Assembly (NCBI RefSeq): GCF_002776525.5
Contig: NC_045446.1
Location: 70,526,368-70,590,367 of the forward strand
Reading direction: 5' to 3'
Length of the DNA stretch: 64,000 nucleotides
DNA from: Piliocolobus tephrosceles
Lineage: Eukaryota; Chordata; Mammalia; Primates; Cercopithecidae
The position numbers and the translations under genes are program-made. The notes below the pieces were generated by a model. The model ran no database searches. It was given only the letters and a program-made list of their open reading frames with translations, and was not told the DNA's origin. Below are positions 42,794-54,335 of the stretch, in pieces. Within the stretch, counting starts at the first letter, position 1. Each line of letters opens with the position of its first letter.

Positions 42794-43098
42794 GGCCAGG
42801 CATGGTAGTTCCTGCCTGTAATCCTGTGGGAGGCTGAGGCATGAAGATCGCTTGAGCCCAGAAGTTCAAGACTAGCCTGGGCAATGCAATGACACCCTGT
42901 CTCTACAAGAAGTAAAATAAAATAAAATTAGCCAGGTATGGTGTCACATGTCTATGGTCCTAGCTACTTGGGAGGCTGAGGTAAGAGGACTGCTTGATCC
43001 CTGGACATTGAGATTGCAGTGAACCATGATTGTGCCACTGCATTCCAGCCTAGAAGACTGAGTAGAACCTTGTCAAAAAAAAAAAAAAAAAAAAAAGG
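42794..43098 (+). mobile_element. AluJ-type SINE inside a MIR
   Basis: Old two-arm Alu (ggccaggcatggtagttcct, linker aagtaaaataaaataaaatt, terminal A run). A diverged target duplication is visible: gttcagtcta on the left and gcttagtcta on the right (43122-43131). Confidence 0.92.
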
Positions 43099-43113
43099 AA
43101 AGAAAGAAAAGAA

Positions 43114-43160
43114 AAGAGAACGCTTAGTCTAGTTCATATAGTAGGTACTCAATGAACCGT
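43114..43160 (+). repeat. MIR tail, right of the Alu
   Basis: gaacgcttagtctagttcat followed by atagtaggtactcaatgaa is the normal MIR 3' end and completes the split element. Confidence 0.78.
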
Positions 43161-43705
43161 AGCATTATTTTTAGCCTCTACTTTTCTAGTCTACCACAAG
43201 AAGTATCAACAGATTTTCAGTCAGAAAAAATAAAACCATATTATAAATATTCAGCAGAAAATCAAAACTATGTGTCCACATGTTTATGGAAAAAGAATGC
43301 TGCTGAAAACTAAGCATCTCAGCTGTTTCTGAGTTTTTCTCATTAACATTTGTTTGCTCTTTTTGATTCCCTTTGTTTCAGGCTATCATACAAGTGGTAG
43401 CAGGTGCCAAAGTCTAAGGGGAAAATATGGGAGAAAAATTTAAATGGAATTACAAATATCTATTCATTAACGCTTTCTCTCACTGAAAATTATGAGGGAG
43501 TATAAATGAGAAGAACATAATTTAGGAAACCAATGCTCATATGAAGAAGAGTCCTGCAATGGCTCCTGGAAGGTTGGGTTGAAGTTGCCTGGCTGAGGTG
43601 GACCAAGAGCTTACAAAGGGGCCTGTAGCACCAAGTTATAGGTCCTAACACTCTGGGCTAGGTGTACGGACCTAGTTGGGTTAGGACTTTCCTGTTTTTA
43701 GCATT
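43161..43705. other. No recognised feature
   Basis: Unique-looking; no gene. Confidence 0.45.
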
Positions 43706-43721
43706 GAAAGTACCACATTCC

Positions 43722-44039
43722 GGCCGGGCACAGTGGCTTATGCCTGTAATCCCAGCACTTTGGAAGGCTGAGGAGGGCAGATCACGAGGTCAGGAGATCG
43801 AGACCATCCTGGACAACATGGTGAAACTAAATCTCTACTAAAACACAATAAATTAGCCAGGCGTGGTGGCACACACCTCTAATCCCAGCTACTCAGGAGG
43901 CTGAGGGAGGGGAATTGCTTGAACCCGGGAGGCAGAGATTGCAGTGAGCCGAGATCATACCACTGCACTCCAGCCTGGTGACAGAGTGAGACTCCATCTC
44001 AGAAAAAAAAAAAAAAAAAAAAAAGAAAGAAAGAGAAAA
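43722..44039 (+). mobile_element. AluS/Y-type SINE
   Basis: Complete Alu (ggccgggcacagtggcttat ... agatcacgaggtcaggagat). A 15-bp target duplication with one mismatch flanks it: gaaagtaccacattc at 43706-43720 and gaaagtaccatattc at 44040-44054. Confidence 0.95.
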
Positions 44040-44054
44040 GAAAGTACCATATTC

Positions 44055-44595
44055 TCTCAGTGTGGGAAAACCAGGACTTCTGGTCACCCTAGTGGGAATT
44101 AGATTCAGCAGAGAGTAAAATACTAAACCTAAATAGATATATAGATTAGTGGTACACACTCAGCCCTCACCCCACTTTCTCTCTTGTGCCTTTGTTGACT
44201 GCTTAGGGAATTAGCCCCAATCTCTTAATCAGTTTAAACTACCAGGTCATATGGAGCAAAATGCCGGAAGAGCAGTAACTGCTTCTCTTGGGCTGACTCT
44301 CCCTCTTCATTTTTTGTGTATCTGCAGAACGCATTTATGGGTGCATTTTGCTCTCTGCAAGGAAAAGAGTTGAACTGCTCTAGTGATGGTGTCAGCAGCA
44401 GGGCAACACAACCCTGAAACAAAGATTAACTGATGTGTATACTGCAAGTGCAGGCAGGAGCGTTCATCCTTGTACACCCAGTATGTCACGTACAAACTAA
44501 GTGTGGTACCTTGGAAGTCACTGTCTACATAGATCAAGTAAATGAGATAGAAGTATTTCTCATTAATTCTTTAATACCTATATTTATTATGACTT
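44055..44595. other. No recognised feature
   Basis: Opposed minus-strand frames at 44234-44422 and 44307-44537 are unrecognised. No repeat assigned. Confidence 0.42.
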
Positions 44596-44599
44596 TTAA

Positions 44600-44790
44600 A
44601 TAACCACTTTCTCAAGCACTCACAATGTACCAAGCATTTATGTGTGCTCTAATTTAATCCTTCAACAACTCTGTAAGGCAGTACAGAGATGAGAAGACTG
44701 AGGCTCAGGGACAAGTTTGTGGAAGGAGAATGCAGTTTTCAGTTGGAACTCTGTTAATAACTACGTGACTTGCCCTAGAATATGTCTTTT
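44600..44790 (-). repeat. MIR/L2-type remnant
   Basis: Antisense order: caatgtaccaagcatttatg, then taatttaatccttcaacaac, then gagaagactgaggctcaggg. Recognisable mammal-wide repeat. Confidence 0.65.
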
Positions 44791-46127
44791 AACCATCCTT
44801 ATTTTTCAGGGTAATTTTCAGGATTAGATAAAATAATGAACGTGAAATTACTTTGTAAAATGCTAGCCAGATGGAATTATGTCTCCCCTTACACACACAA
44901 TACAAACACACACAGAGAAACACGTTTAGTAACACTTGGGGCAATTTGTTCAATCTTTCTAACAGTAGCTAATCAAGAAATAATTTGCAAGAGGGGAGCA
45001 TGGCTTTAGCCTTTGTCAGAGTTCTACCATTCCTTCTTCAAGCCACACCAAAGAAACATGCCAAGAACTCTGCCTTCTGTACGCACTTCCCTACGTGTCC
45101 CATCCAATTAGAAATCCCATACTCTATCCTTGCTCTAAGCCCCAGATTCTTATCTATACTCTAAATTTTTGATTGTTTACCTATTTATTGCAAATAGACA
45201 CAACTAAAGTACTTGTGCCTAGACTACAGATTAAATTCCAAGTATTCGTGAGAGTGAACTAGGATGTTTTATCTAAGAAAGGGAAATAAAGTGATAATTA
45301 GTAGATCGGCATTTTGTGGGATTTTCTTCTTAGTCTTTTCACTGTCATACAGTCATTTCATAGTGATTTTCTTTTGTATAAAATTGGTAAATAAATGGCT
45401 TGTTTTAACTCTTGCTAATCTGTCATTTATTTCATATATGATGAGGTTTTTTGTGTCACAGTAAGGCAAACATGGCAAATTCTATGTAATTTGTTGTTTG
45501 AAGAAAAACCTCAATTCTTCATTTTAAAAGTTTTGCATATAAAGCAAACTGAAATGCTCTTTGATACAGACCCATGGCAGTAAGTACTATATCCATGTGT
45601 ACTTCAAAAGAAAAAAAAAAATTGCCAAGTTTTAATTTATTTATATTAAATGTAAAAATATTAGTTTTAAAAATATACTAGTTTTCTAAAAAGGTCATCT
45701 GAAGTTCCCAGCACCCATTTAACAATCAAAGTAGTGTTTTGCCAATGGAAAACAAACCCAAATATCAAAGGTTTGATAACGTTGAAAACTAAAATCCCAA
45801 GAGGTCTGAGAGATTTTTGAGTTAGATGCACATATTTTCTTATCTTGTCAAGGCCTGCGATATGCACCCAAAAATAGAAAATCTATCTTATTCCAGAAGC
45901 TTCCTAATGTTCCTAATGCATTGATTAACAGAAATTAAGTAAGAGTCAAGCTACTCACGAGACAAGCATTGAAAAGAACAGTTGCTCCTTTACAGGTATT
46001 TACAAAATGGGAGGGCTTACGAAAGCACAGAGTCCAATGCTTTCCATCACCTCTGCATATAGATTGTTGCCTTGGAACTAATATGCCCTCCCACACCCAC
46101 CCACCCCCAGTCCTCATCATTTTGGAT
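44791..46127. other. Large unassigned stretch
   Basis: A+T-rich, no secure repeat or gene. A short tandem cttcctaatg/ttcctaatg lies at 45900-45919. Frames at 45264-45464, 45667-45867 and 45969-46271 are unrecognised. Confidence 0.42.
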
Positions 46128-46375
46128 TCTGTATCAGGGAATGATGGACTTTCACGGTTGAAAAGGACCTTAAAAGTTATCTGCTGTAGTTTATTTTTCA
46201 GAATTTTAATTCCTTTGATAGCCTATGGGTCACATGTTATCTGGCTAGTAATTAAAGACCTTCCACAATGAGGAATCCATTACCTTCAGGGCAGCTTAGT
46301 TCTTTAAATTGTTATCACTCAGAGAATTCTTCATCATATTGAATTAGCATTTGTTGTTTTCCAGATTCCTTTCTT
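46128..46375 (+). repeat. L3/CR1 LINE remnant
   Basis: The order ggttgaaaaggaccttaaaa, gttatctgctgtagtttatt, then aatgaggaatccattacctt, cagggcagcttagttcttta and gaattcttcatcatattgaa follows the L3 (CR1 clade) 3' region. Very old LINE, not open. Confidence 0.65.
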
Positions 46376-46798
46376 GATCCCCTCCTTTCTTCTTTCTTCC
46401 CTACTCATTATATCCCTCCCTGTTCTTTCTTTCCATCTGTCTTTACAAAAATAACTACTAAGACCCACCATGTGCCAAGTACTCTGTGCTACAATCTGGA
46501 AAGACAAGAGTGAGGGTTAGCATTCAGGTTAGTTTTTCTGCAATGAAGTCATCTCTTCTGTGGAAACAGTTTAGGAACCAGGAAGCACAACACTGTGGTC
46601 TGAATGTGTTTACACTAAGAAGAACTAAGGTACTACGGAAATAGGAAAGCAGGGCATCCAATCCATTCTTTCATGAGGCGGTGTCTCCAAAACAAGATAT
46701 TGATTAATAAATAGGAGGTAAGCAAGGACTGACATGGGAAACTGCAGTGAGCATTTCTTATTTGGGAGGTTACCAGAATTCATTCCTTCTTCTAAAAG
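46376..46798. other. No recognised feature
   Basis: T/C-rich start, then a trace of a common repeat (accatgtgccaagtactctg at 46468). No gene. Confidence 0.42.
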
Positions 46799-46810
46799 GT
46801 TGCATTTTCT

Positions 46811-47112
46811 GCCAGCATGGCGGCTCATGCCTGTAATCCCAGCACTTTGGGAAGCCTAGGCGGGCAGATCATGAGGTCAGGAGATGGAGACTATCCTGGC
46901 CAACATGGTGAGACTCCGTCTCTACTAAAAATACAAAAATTAGCTGGGTGTGTGGCACACGCCTGTAGTCCCAGCTACTCGGGAGGCTGAGGCAGGAGAA
47001 TCACTTGAACTTAGGAGGTAGAGGTTGCAGTGAGTTGAGATTGTGTCACTGCTCTCCAGCCTGATGACAGAGCAAGACTCCATCTCAAAAAAAAAAAAAA
47101 AAAAAAAAAAAA
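46811..47112 (+). mobile_element. AluS-type SINE
   Basis: Two-arm Alu with a long A tail (47087-47112). Target duplication ggttgcattttct (46798-46810) and agttgtattttcc (47112-47124), diverged. Confidence 0.93.
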
Positions 47113-47261
47113 GTTGTATTTTCCTCTAGTAAATGACCTCTACACCTCTGTAATTGGTCTTGATGGAATAATAAGTCAAGATGTCCTGACCTCATCAAGA
47201 GGTGGCAAAGAACATGATAGGCCTACAATAATCCTTCTCTAGGGATTTTGAATCTTAAGTT
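47113..47261. other. No recognised feature
   Basis: Short unique sequence between Alu and the MLT1 LTR. Confidence 0.5.
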
Positions 47262-47785
47262 GATGCTTTAGTCCATCTGAGCTGCCGTAACAAAATATCT
47301 TAGGCTGAGTAATTTCTAAGCAACAGAAATTTATTGCTTATAGTTCTGGAGGCTGTGAAGTGCAAGATCAAGGCATCAGCAAATTTGATGTCTGGTGGGG
47401 GCCCATTTCTCATAGATGGCAAATTTTATGTGTCCTCACACAGTAGAAGGGAAAGGGCTCCCTCAATCCCTTTCATAAGAGCACTAATCTCCCATATCTT
47501 AATTATCTCCTAAATGTCCCACTTCTTTTTTTCTTGTTTTTTTTTTTTTTTTTTTGAGATGGAGTTTCACTCTTATTGCCCAAACTGGAGTGCCATGGCA
47601 CGATCTCGACTCACTGCAACCTCTGCCTCCTGGGTTCAAGCAATTCTCTTGCCTCAGTCTCCCGAGTAGCTGGGTTTACAATCATAAACCACCATGCCCG
47701 TAAATGCCCCACTTCTTGATACTATTGCATTGGAGATAGGTTTCAACATGTGTATTTTTGGTGACCACATTCAGACCACAGCAGC
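47262..47785 (-). repeat. MLT1-type MaLR LTR, split by an Alu
   Basis: In inverse orientation: gatgctttagtccatctgag, then taatttctaagcaacagaaa, then tatagttctggaggctgtga, then cccactaat-like gagcactaatctcccat, then after the Alu gattggagatagg-like tggagataggtttcaacatg and attcagaccacagcag. This is the MLT1 LTR series. The Alu at 47529-47700 interrupts it. Confidence 0.75.
47529..47700 (-). mobile_element. 5'-truncated Alu
   Basis: Inverse Alu with a T run, right arm and linker, ending in aaaccaccatgcccg; the left arm is missing. It is flanked by taaatgtcccacttctt (47512-47528) and taaatgccccacttctt (47701-47717), a 17-bp duplication with one difference, so the truncation happened during insertion. 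Confidence 0.93.
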
Positions 47786-48434
47786 TGATGAACAATGTGA
47801 TTTGAAGCTCACTTGGGAGTAGATTTGTTATATAACTCCTGGACGGGATGATCAAGGTGTTCCTGCTGCCCAGACTCATAGTGCTACTATGGTTTTTCTC
47901 TGTCTGTTCTGTGAGTTATCTGATAATTTTTAAATAAAGTTCAATTTTCCTATTCTAGCAATATTTTAAATAATTAATCAACCAACTCTCACTTAAGCAG
48001 GAAGATTGTCCTAAACAGAAGATAGAGTACATGCCAAAACCTGGAAGCATGACAAAAACCAGACAGTGTATCTCCAAGATGAGGTTTGAGAAAAGAGGTG
48101 AGGATGCAGGAATAGGACTCACTGGGAAGCGATGACAGAGAGAAAAGAAACTCTGATTGAATATCTTGTGTAAGCTTCTCAAGAGCTGACAAGGCAAGAC
48201 ATCACAGAATTTTATTCCTGACTCTGATCTCTATCTTTGTAGAAGAGGATATTAATTTCCAAAGATCTTAAACTGCTCATTCAAGCATGTGGCTGTTGAT
48301 GCTGGAGCTGAGCCCAAAGTGTGACTGACAGAAGATTAGACCCAAGTAACCTGGGTCTGCTCTCTTCCCCTTTTGATGGAAATAAAAATGAGGGCAAAAA
48401 GTTTCAGTCTTCTGAAATAGACATTATAAAAACA
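47786..48434. other. No recognised feature
   Basis: Unique-looking. Overlapping minus-strand frames at 47955-48197 and 47989-48192 are unrecognised. Confidence 0.45.
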
Positions 48435-49270
48435 GAAACAAAACCAAAATGAAATAGTGTCCAAGCACAATTAAGGCTCAGTAATAATAGTTCAATGTGA
48501 GAAAAATTATTGATATTACATGAAAATACACAAATACCTCAATAGATTTGAAAGCGAATAAAAATAAATTTGATAAAATTTAATATTTCTCTCTGATTCA
48601 GTGTGAAGCATCTCTGGGAAAACTGAATGGGGGACATCCTTTATTTGCTAATGGCTGTCTACTAATGACAAACAAAAACCATGACACTCAAATCAAAAAA
48701 TGTAGGACACTTCTTTTAAGGTTATAAAAAGGAGATCTCAGCCATCATTAACACCATTTGGTGTACAATGAACAGTGCACAATGCAGTAAGAAAAGCAAA
48801 TGAAGCAAAAAATTTAAAAATTAGAAAGGAGGAGTCCACACTATAATTACATACAGATCAACAGTATGATGTGCATAGAGTATCAAAGAGAATCAGCAGA
48901 AAAACTGTTGAAACTAATTAGAAAATGTAAATAAAATTTCTAGCTACACACTCAGGGTATGCAATCAAGAAGGTCCCCCTACACCAATAACCAACCATAA
49001 AATGAAAACGAAAATTAGACTATTTACAACAGTACCAAAAACTATCCAAAATATCTAATGATTATACTATTAAAGAAGAGACATTTTAAGAAGACCAAAA
49101 AATAGTAAAGCTCTATTAAATGACTTAAATGCTAAATAAACTTTCTTATTAAATTCATGGGTATAATTAACTTTGTAAGGAGGATATCATCCCAATTTAA
49201 TTAATTCAATGTAATTTTATTCAAAATTCCAGTGAAATTTTGGGGGGAACTTGGAAAAGTGTCTTAAAAG
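48435..49270 (+). mobile_element. Old L1 (L1M) ORF2 fragment
   Basis: The text aaatacctcaatagatttga, then atcaagaaggtccccctaca, then aaaattagactatttacaac, then aaattccagtgaaattttgg follows L1 ORF2 order with heavy decay and many stops. Confidence 0.65.
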
Positions 49271-49770
49271 TACAGCAAAAACAGAGACTGTACTTATAAA
49301 GAACAAAGTTGAGGACTCGGCCATCAGATCTTGGCCATCAAGAAGTGAAGGGCCATGATCTCTGAGAGTTTGGAAACACAGTGAACCCTGTGGCTGCCTC
49401 TCTACTTTGCCTGGAGAGCTTCCAGACCATAGCTCTAAGAAGGGGAACCTAGGTTGGCCATGGTAGGCTTCCCAGTTTGAGAAGCCAGAGCTGGGAATTT
49501 GGACTGCCAAAGTAGCTAGAGTTTGTAGTTCACACTGCTGAGAGGAGACAGCTGCTTAAAGAGAGCATTAGAGATCTGTAGAGGGTTCTGCACAATCTTT
49601 CACTGAGGTCTGATAAAAATATGCCTGCAAGGAAGCTACAAAAGGCTTAGGAAAGAAACACTTGAAAGGACTAGACCATTCTAGGGCTTAATGGTGGTGA
49701 TGATGGATGAACCATGAATTAACCACCATCTTGGGGCTCACACAGGACCAAGAACAGGCATCACATATCA
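49271..49770. repeat. Unassigned repeat-like block within L1M region
   Basis: The series gtttgtagttcacactgctg, gagaggagacagctgcttaa, tgcctgcaaggaagctacaa and atgaaccatgaattaaccac reads like text from an old L1M 5' region, but I cannot confirm this. The minus-strand frame at 49217-49510 is not a gene. Confidence 0.35.
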
Positions 49771-49941
49771 ACATTTTTCTAACTGATTGCTTAGAAAAAT
49801 GTGTTAGGATAAATGAGGTTGGAACCTTTTGTAAAACCATATGTGGCCCTAACTTTCAAATGGATTCAAAGGTAATATAAAGTTTATGAATGAAAATGCC
49901 TGATTGTCTTTCTGGAATTGGGGTTTAGAAGGAGCTCTTAA
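49771..49941 (+). mobile_element. Old L1 fragment, left of AluY
   Basis: aaaaccatatgtggccctaa and aaatggattcaaaggtaata follow L1 ORF2 order. It continues at 50267. Confidence 0.5.
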
Positions 49942-50224
49942 GGCCGGGCGCAGTGGCTCAAGCCTGTAATCCCAGCACTTTGGGAGGCCGAGATGGGCGG
50001 ATCACAAGGTCAGGAGATGGAAACCATGCTGGCTAACACGGTGAAACCCCGTCTCTACTAAAAAAGTTGAAAATTTTTTAGCCCGGCGAGGTGGCGGCGC
50101 CTGTAGTCCCAGCTACTCGGGAGGCTGAGGCAGGAGAATGGCGTGAACCCGGGAGGCGGAGCTTGCAGTGAGCTGAGATCCGGCCACTGCGCTCCAGCCT
50201 GCGCCACAGAGCGAGACTCCGTCT

Positions 50225-50253
<29 letters not shown>
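49942..50253 (+). mobile_element. AluY of Old World monkey type
   Basis: ggctcaagcctgtaatccca at the head, gcccggcgaggtggcgg in the linker region and gagatccggccactgc in the right arm are cercopithecoid AluY variants. A 13-bp duplication with one mismatch flanks it: aaggagctcttaa (49929-49941) and aaggagttcttaa (50254-50266). Confidence 0.94.
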
Positions 50254-50257
<4 letters not shown>

Positions 50258-50266
50258 AGTTCTTAA

Positions 50267-50470
50267 AACACAATTTAAAAAGAAAACACAAAGCATAAAA
50301 GTATAAAGAAAATTATGAATTTGATTATAAGTTAAGTTTTCTACTTGACAAAGACTATCATGGAAAGTTAAGAGGCTGAAGAAAATATTTTAGTGACTTA
50401 ATAGAAGTAATACTCAAAATATAAAATTATCTCCTATGAATCAGGACAAATAATGGCCAAAAAGTATAAG
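50267..50470 (+). mobile_element. Old L1 fragment, right of AluY
   Basis: ttttctacttgacaaagact, then gaagaaaatattttagtgac, then atcaggacaaataatggcc match the L1 ORF2 3' order in decayed form. Confidence 0.55.
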
Positions 50471-50490
50471 TTGAGATTTCAATACCATTA

Positions 50491-50787
50491 ATTTTTTTTT
50501 TTTTTTTTAGGTGGAGTCTCACGGTGCCACCAGTCCGGAGTGCAGTGGCGTAATCTTAGCTCACTGCAGCCTTAGCCTCTCAGATTCAAGCGATTCTCCT
50601 GCCTCAGCCACCCAAGTGGCTGGGACTACAGGCATGTGCCACCATGCCCGGCTAATTTGTGCATTTTTAGTAGAGATGGGGTTTCACCATGTTGGCCAGG
50701 ATGGTCTCAACCTCCTGGCCTGAGGTGATCCGTCTGCCTTGTCCTCCCGAAGTGTGGGATTACAGCCGTGAGTCACCGTGCCTGGCC
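50491..50787 (-). mobile_element. AluS-type SINE, inverse
   Basis: Full inverse Alu (T run, gtggagtctcacggtgccac ... gagtcaccgtgcctggcc). ttgagatttca occurs at 50471 and 50797, a probable target duplication with extra bases between it and the Alu. Confidence 0.92.
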
Positions 50788-50899
50788 ACATAATATTGAG
50801 ATTTCAGTAACAGTAAAACAAATGCATAGCTTTTACAATGTAACCACAATAATACACATTTTAAAGGAATATGTATTTTAAAATATCATAAATTTATAA

Positions 50900-51655
50900 A
50901 AGATATAATGAAAATTCTTCCTCTTCTTCCTGTCCCACAGCTACCCAGACCTCATGCCTCCACCTCCTTAGACAGCAGCAGTTAATTTCTGCTACATCCT
51001 TCCAGAAATATTTTATGCATTATACAAACAAATACAAATATTGTTTCCCCTAATAATGATTTGACATGCCTCTTGGAGATCTTCCTATTTCAGTGACTTG
51101 TAAAACTTCCTTATCTTATTTTTAAAAATTGGTTTTAGTTATTACTTGTTGAGATGGCCGAGGAATAATTAAATATTTCCCAAACAGGATGTATTTTTCC
51201 CAATAAAGAAATGGCTAATTAAAGTATGGTGTAGTCTCATAATAAAAAAGCCACAAATCTGTTAAAAAGGGTTAGACATCTTTCCTCATAGAAGCTTATC
51301 CTTTAGCAAGTAGCTTCATGTTTTACACATGAGTGGTGGTTTCTTTCATTGATATGATTTAATGCCTCCCTGTTACCTAAATTCTGCACTGAAATATAAT
51401 CTCCAAGAGGGCAGAGATATTTCTATACTTTGTTTCTGATATTTGTCCAGTACATCTGGAGGATTAATTCCTACAATTACAATGCCTAGGTCAAAGGATA
51501 CACAACATTAAAATATTGAAAGGCTTTTTTCCTCAATTCTTTCCCAAATTGTGCTAATGTAACTACCACAAACAATGCATGAGACAGTTCTTTCCCCATA
51601 GTTTCACCAATACAGTATTTTAAAACTTCACTAATTTTTGTAGATCTGATAGAAA
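50900..51655 (-). mobile_element. Old L1M/HAL1 remnant
   Basis: In inverse orientation: catccttccagaaatatttt, catgcctcttggagatcttc, ggaggattaattcctacaat, ctaggtcaaaggatacacaa and ccaaattgtgctaatgtaac follow the reverse text of an old L1 ORF2 region. No open frame. Confidence 0.6.
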
Positions 51656-51682
51656 TGTGTGTGTGTGTGTGCGTGTGTGTGT
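51656..51682. repeat. (TG)n tract
   Basis: Alternating tg with one gc interruption. Simple repeat. Confidence 0.9.
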
Positions 51683-51989
51683 ATAAAACATCTAACAAGT
51701 TACCACTTTTTAATCACTGGATGTGTAAGAATTTTTTAAAAATATATATGTGAATGTGAGAAAAAAGCCTCTTATATTCTGCCAGAAAAATGTGTAATCT
51801 TCTAGAAAAAGTTACAAGCATTTTGGAGAGCAAAGCTGCATAACTTTTTGAAATCAAGTGTGTATATACCCTAAGACAAGTATTTGCCATGCCAGTAATC
51901 AGTTTCCAAATAGCATGTGATTTAATTCTGCTAAGTGAGACCTGAGATAAAATCTACTAAGTGGTATCCAGGAAAATTTTCCTTTCCTT
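51683..51989. other. No recognised feature
   Basis: A+T-rich unique sequence; no gene. Confidence 0.45.
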
Positions 51990-52001
51990 AAGAAGAGACT
52001 C

Positions 52002-52305
52002 GAGCCGGGCGCGGTGGCTCAGGCCTATAATCCCAGCACTTTGGGAGGCCGAGGCAGGCGGATCACGAGGTTAGGAGATCGAGACCATACTGGCTAACAC
52101 GGTGAAACCCCGTCTCTACCAAAAATACAAAAAACTAGCCGGGCATGGTGGCGGGTGCCTGTAGTTCCAGCTACTCAGGAGGCTGAGGCAGGAGAATGGC
52201 ATGAACCCGGGAGGCGGAGCTTGCAGTGAACTGAGATCCAGCCACTGCACTCCAGCCTGGGCGACAAAACAAGACTCCTTCTCAAAAAAAAAAAAAAAAA
52301 AAAAA
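52002..52305 (+). mobile_element. Young AluY
   Basis: Complete AluY with gagatccagccac in place of the human gatcgcgccac, close to the monkey-specific form. A perfect 12-bp duplication aagaagagactc flanks it (51990-52001, 52306-52317). Confidence 0.95.
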
Positions 52306-52317
52306 AAGAAGAGACTC

Positions 52318-52569
52318 ACAAAAAAGATAGTTGTACTTTCGCCAATGGCTGGCCTGTCTTGAAGTGATTATCTTGGAACCAAGGCAGATATTGTGAGATC
52401 ATGAGGTGTATTATAAAGGTTTGGCAGAGCAGAAATGTCGAAGGGTCTCTGAGGGCACAGTTGAGCCTTCAAACGACATCCAGACTATTGTGAGGAGAAA
52501 ATAAATATCTTTATTGGTTAAACTACTGCAGTTGCTTTTAAAAAAATGCATGTGGCCAAAGACATTCAA
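52318..52569. other. No recognised feature
   Basis: Short unassigned stretch; overlaps a minus-strand chance frame at 52411-52659. Confidence 0.45.
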
Positions 52570-52690
52570 AATGACAGAGGACTCAGTTACTTTACATTTA
52601 TTTTCTAGATGTTTAAATTGAGACCAAGAGAGGAAGGGCATGTTCCCAAGTTTACACATCTGGAACTAAGTGTATAAACAAATCAGTTTG
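52570..52690 (-). repeat. MIR fragment
   Basis: Antisense-like ttctagatgtttaaattgag, then gagaggaagggcatgttccc, then aagtttacacatctggaact. Diverged. Confidence 0.5.
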
Positions 52691-52874
52691 CTCAGTATCA
52701 GGTGGAGTTTTCTTGCTGAATTGGTGGAAATAGATATTCAATCAGACATAAACTCCCAAATTCTGAACCTAGCCATAAGGTTTTTTGTTGCTTCCACATA
52801 GTTTATCCACTAGGCTGGATAAGACAGGTGAGATGATAAAGGAGAGACACCTGGGAGTTGTAATCACAATATTT

Positions 52875-52960
52875 ATATCCCAGTTTTCCTCCCTGTTGGC
52901 TGTATAATGTAGGATAAGTCATTGAATCTCTTTGGGGTTTGGTTTACTCCTTGATTCCAT
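52875..52960 (+). repeat. MIR fragment
   Basis: tcctccctgttggctgtata, then atgtaggataagtcattgaa, then tctctttggggtttgg resembles a MIR core. Confidence 0.5.
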
Positions 52961-53044
52961 AGAAGTAACAGGACTTCTCCCAATGGCCTTGGAGTTAGCA
53001 AACCCAACCATTTTACAGCTGAAAGCACGCAGGATACATGGTAT

Positions 53045-53165
53045 ACAAATTACAGAATGCTAGACTCCATTCAGAGGCAGTTCTACTGTTACTTTTTTGC
53101 CCTTGAGAGCTAAGGTAAATCATCTAAGCTCTCTAAGCCCACGTGTTCTCATAAAGAGTGGAAGC
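53045..53165 (+). repeat. MIR fragment
   Basis: aattacagaatgctagactc, then tctactgttacttttttgcc, then aaatcatctaagctctctaa, in MIR order. Confidence 0.55.
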
Positions 53166-53806
53166 AAAAATAGATACTCTTTATGTTTGGAGGGTCAGTT
53201 GCTTTTTATAGTGTATATATTTCCCCCTAATTTTCTATGTAGAAGTGTACTATTTTTGTAATCATAAAGAAACTATAAGTATTATTAAAAATAATTAACA
53301 AAGCCCTTCCCAATGCAGGTGATTTGTACTCCCATTTTGGTGGCCTGGTATGTTTAGGTTTGATAAGGAAATGTTTCTGTAAAGGGTGCTTTCTTTTATA
53401 TGTTTCAACGACCTATGTGAAAGGCAAGAGGTTACCATTTAACACAAGTTTTTTTGTTTATCCACACTCTGGTTTTAGCAACCTAGCAGCCCAGAGCCAT
53501 GAAAAATTGAAAAAAGTAAATGTGAGGGATTTCTGTGCATATTTTATAACTAGTTGCATATGTATAACAATTTATCTGTACAAAAGCAATCTCATATCCA
53601 TTAACTTATTTCATATTTGTCATTGTTTTTAGTGTAATTAGGGCAGGTATTATTATTGTTGTTTTTGTTATTTTTGTTGTTTTACTCAGGCAAAAGGGCT
53701 CAGAAAAATTAAATTGTACAAAATCACAAATCTGTAAAAATGTAAAAATAATTTCAAACTCAGACTGATTCTAAGTAAAGTAAACTGTTCACCAAAATAA
53801 TTAAGA
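53166..53806. other. Unassigned, with (TTG)n patch
   Basis: A (ATT/TTG)n patch lies at 53650-53683. The plus-strand frame at 53324-53632 is unrecognised. No gene. Confidence 0.42.
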
Positions 53807-54096
53807 GGGTCAGGCACAGTGCCTCATGCCTGTAGTCCCAGCACTTTGGGAGTCCACAGCAGGTGAATCACTTGAGCCCAGGAATTTGAGACCAGCCTGG
53901 GCAACATGGCGAGACCCCATCTCTGCAAAAAAAATTAAAACAGTTAGGCAGGCATGGTGATGTGTGTCTGTAGTCCCAGGTACTCAGAAGGCTGAGACAG
54001 GAAGGCTGCTTGAGCCCAGGTGATCAAGGCTACAGTGAGTCATGATTGTTTCACTGCACTCCATCCTAGGCAACAGAGCGAGACCCTGTTTTGAAA
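53807..54096 (+). mobile_element. AluJ-type SINE
   Basis: Old two-arm Alu (gtcaggcacagtgcctcatg ... acagagcgagaccctgtttt) with a tail that became atatatatata. Confidence 0.92.
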
Positions 54097-54149
54097 AAAT
54101 ATATATATAGTAATAAGAACAATAACTAAAAATTATTGATCCCCTTCTA

Positions 54150-54335
54150 TGGCCATCTACTCTCTATATTATCTAATCTAAGTGAACAATAAGCCAATCA
54201 AATAGGTACCATTATCCTCATTTGCATTTGGTTAAATAAACTAAACCTGAGAAAGGGAGGAGATTCACTCAAGATCAGACAACAAATGCATACCATGAAT
54301 TCGAACACAGATCTACCTGACAGCAAAGCAGGTAC
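54150..54335 (-). repeat. MIR SINE
   Basis: Antisense order: aataggtaccattatcctca, then ctaaacctgagaaagggagg, then gattcactcaagatcagaca, then tgaattcgaacacagatcta. Nearly full length. Confidence 0.75.
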
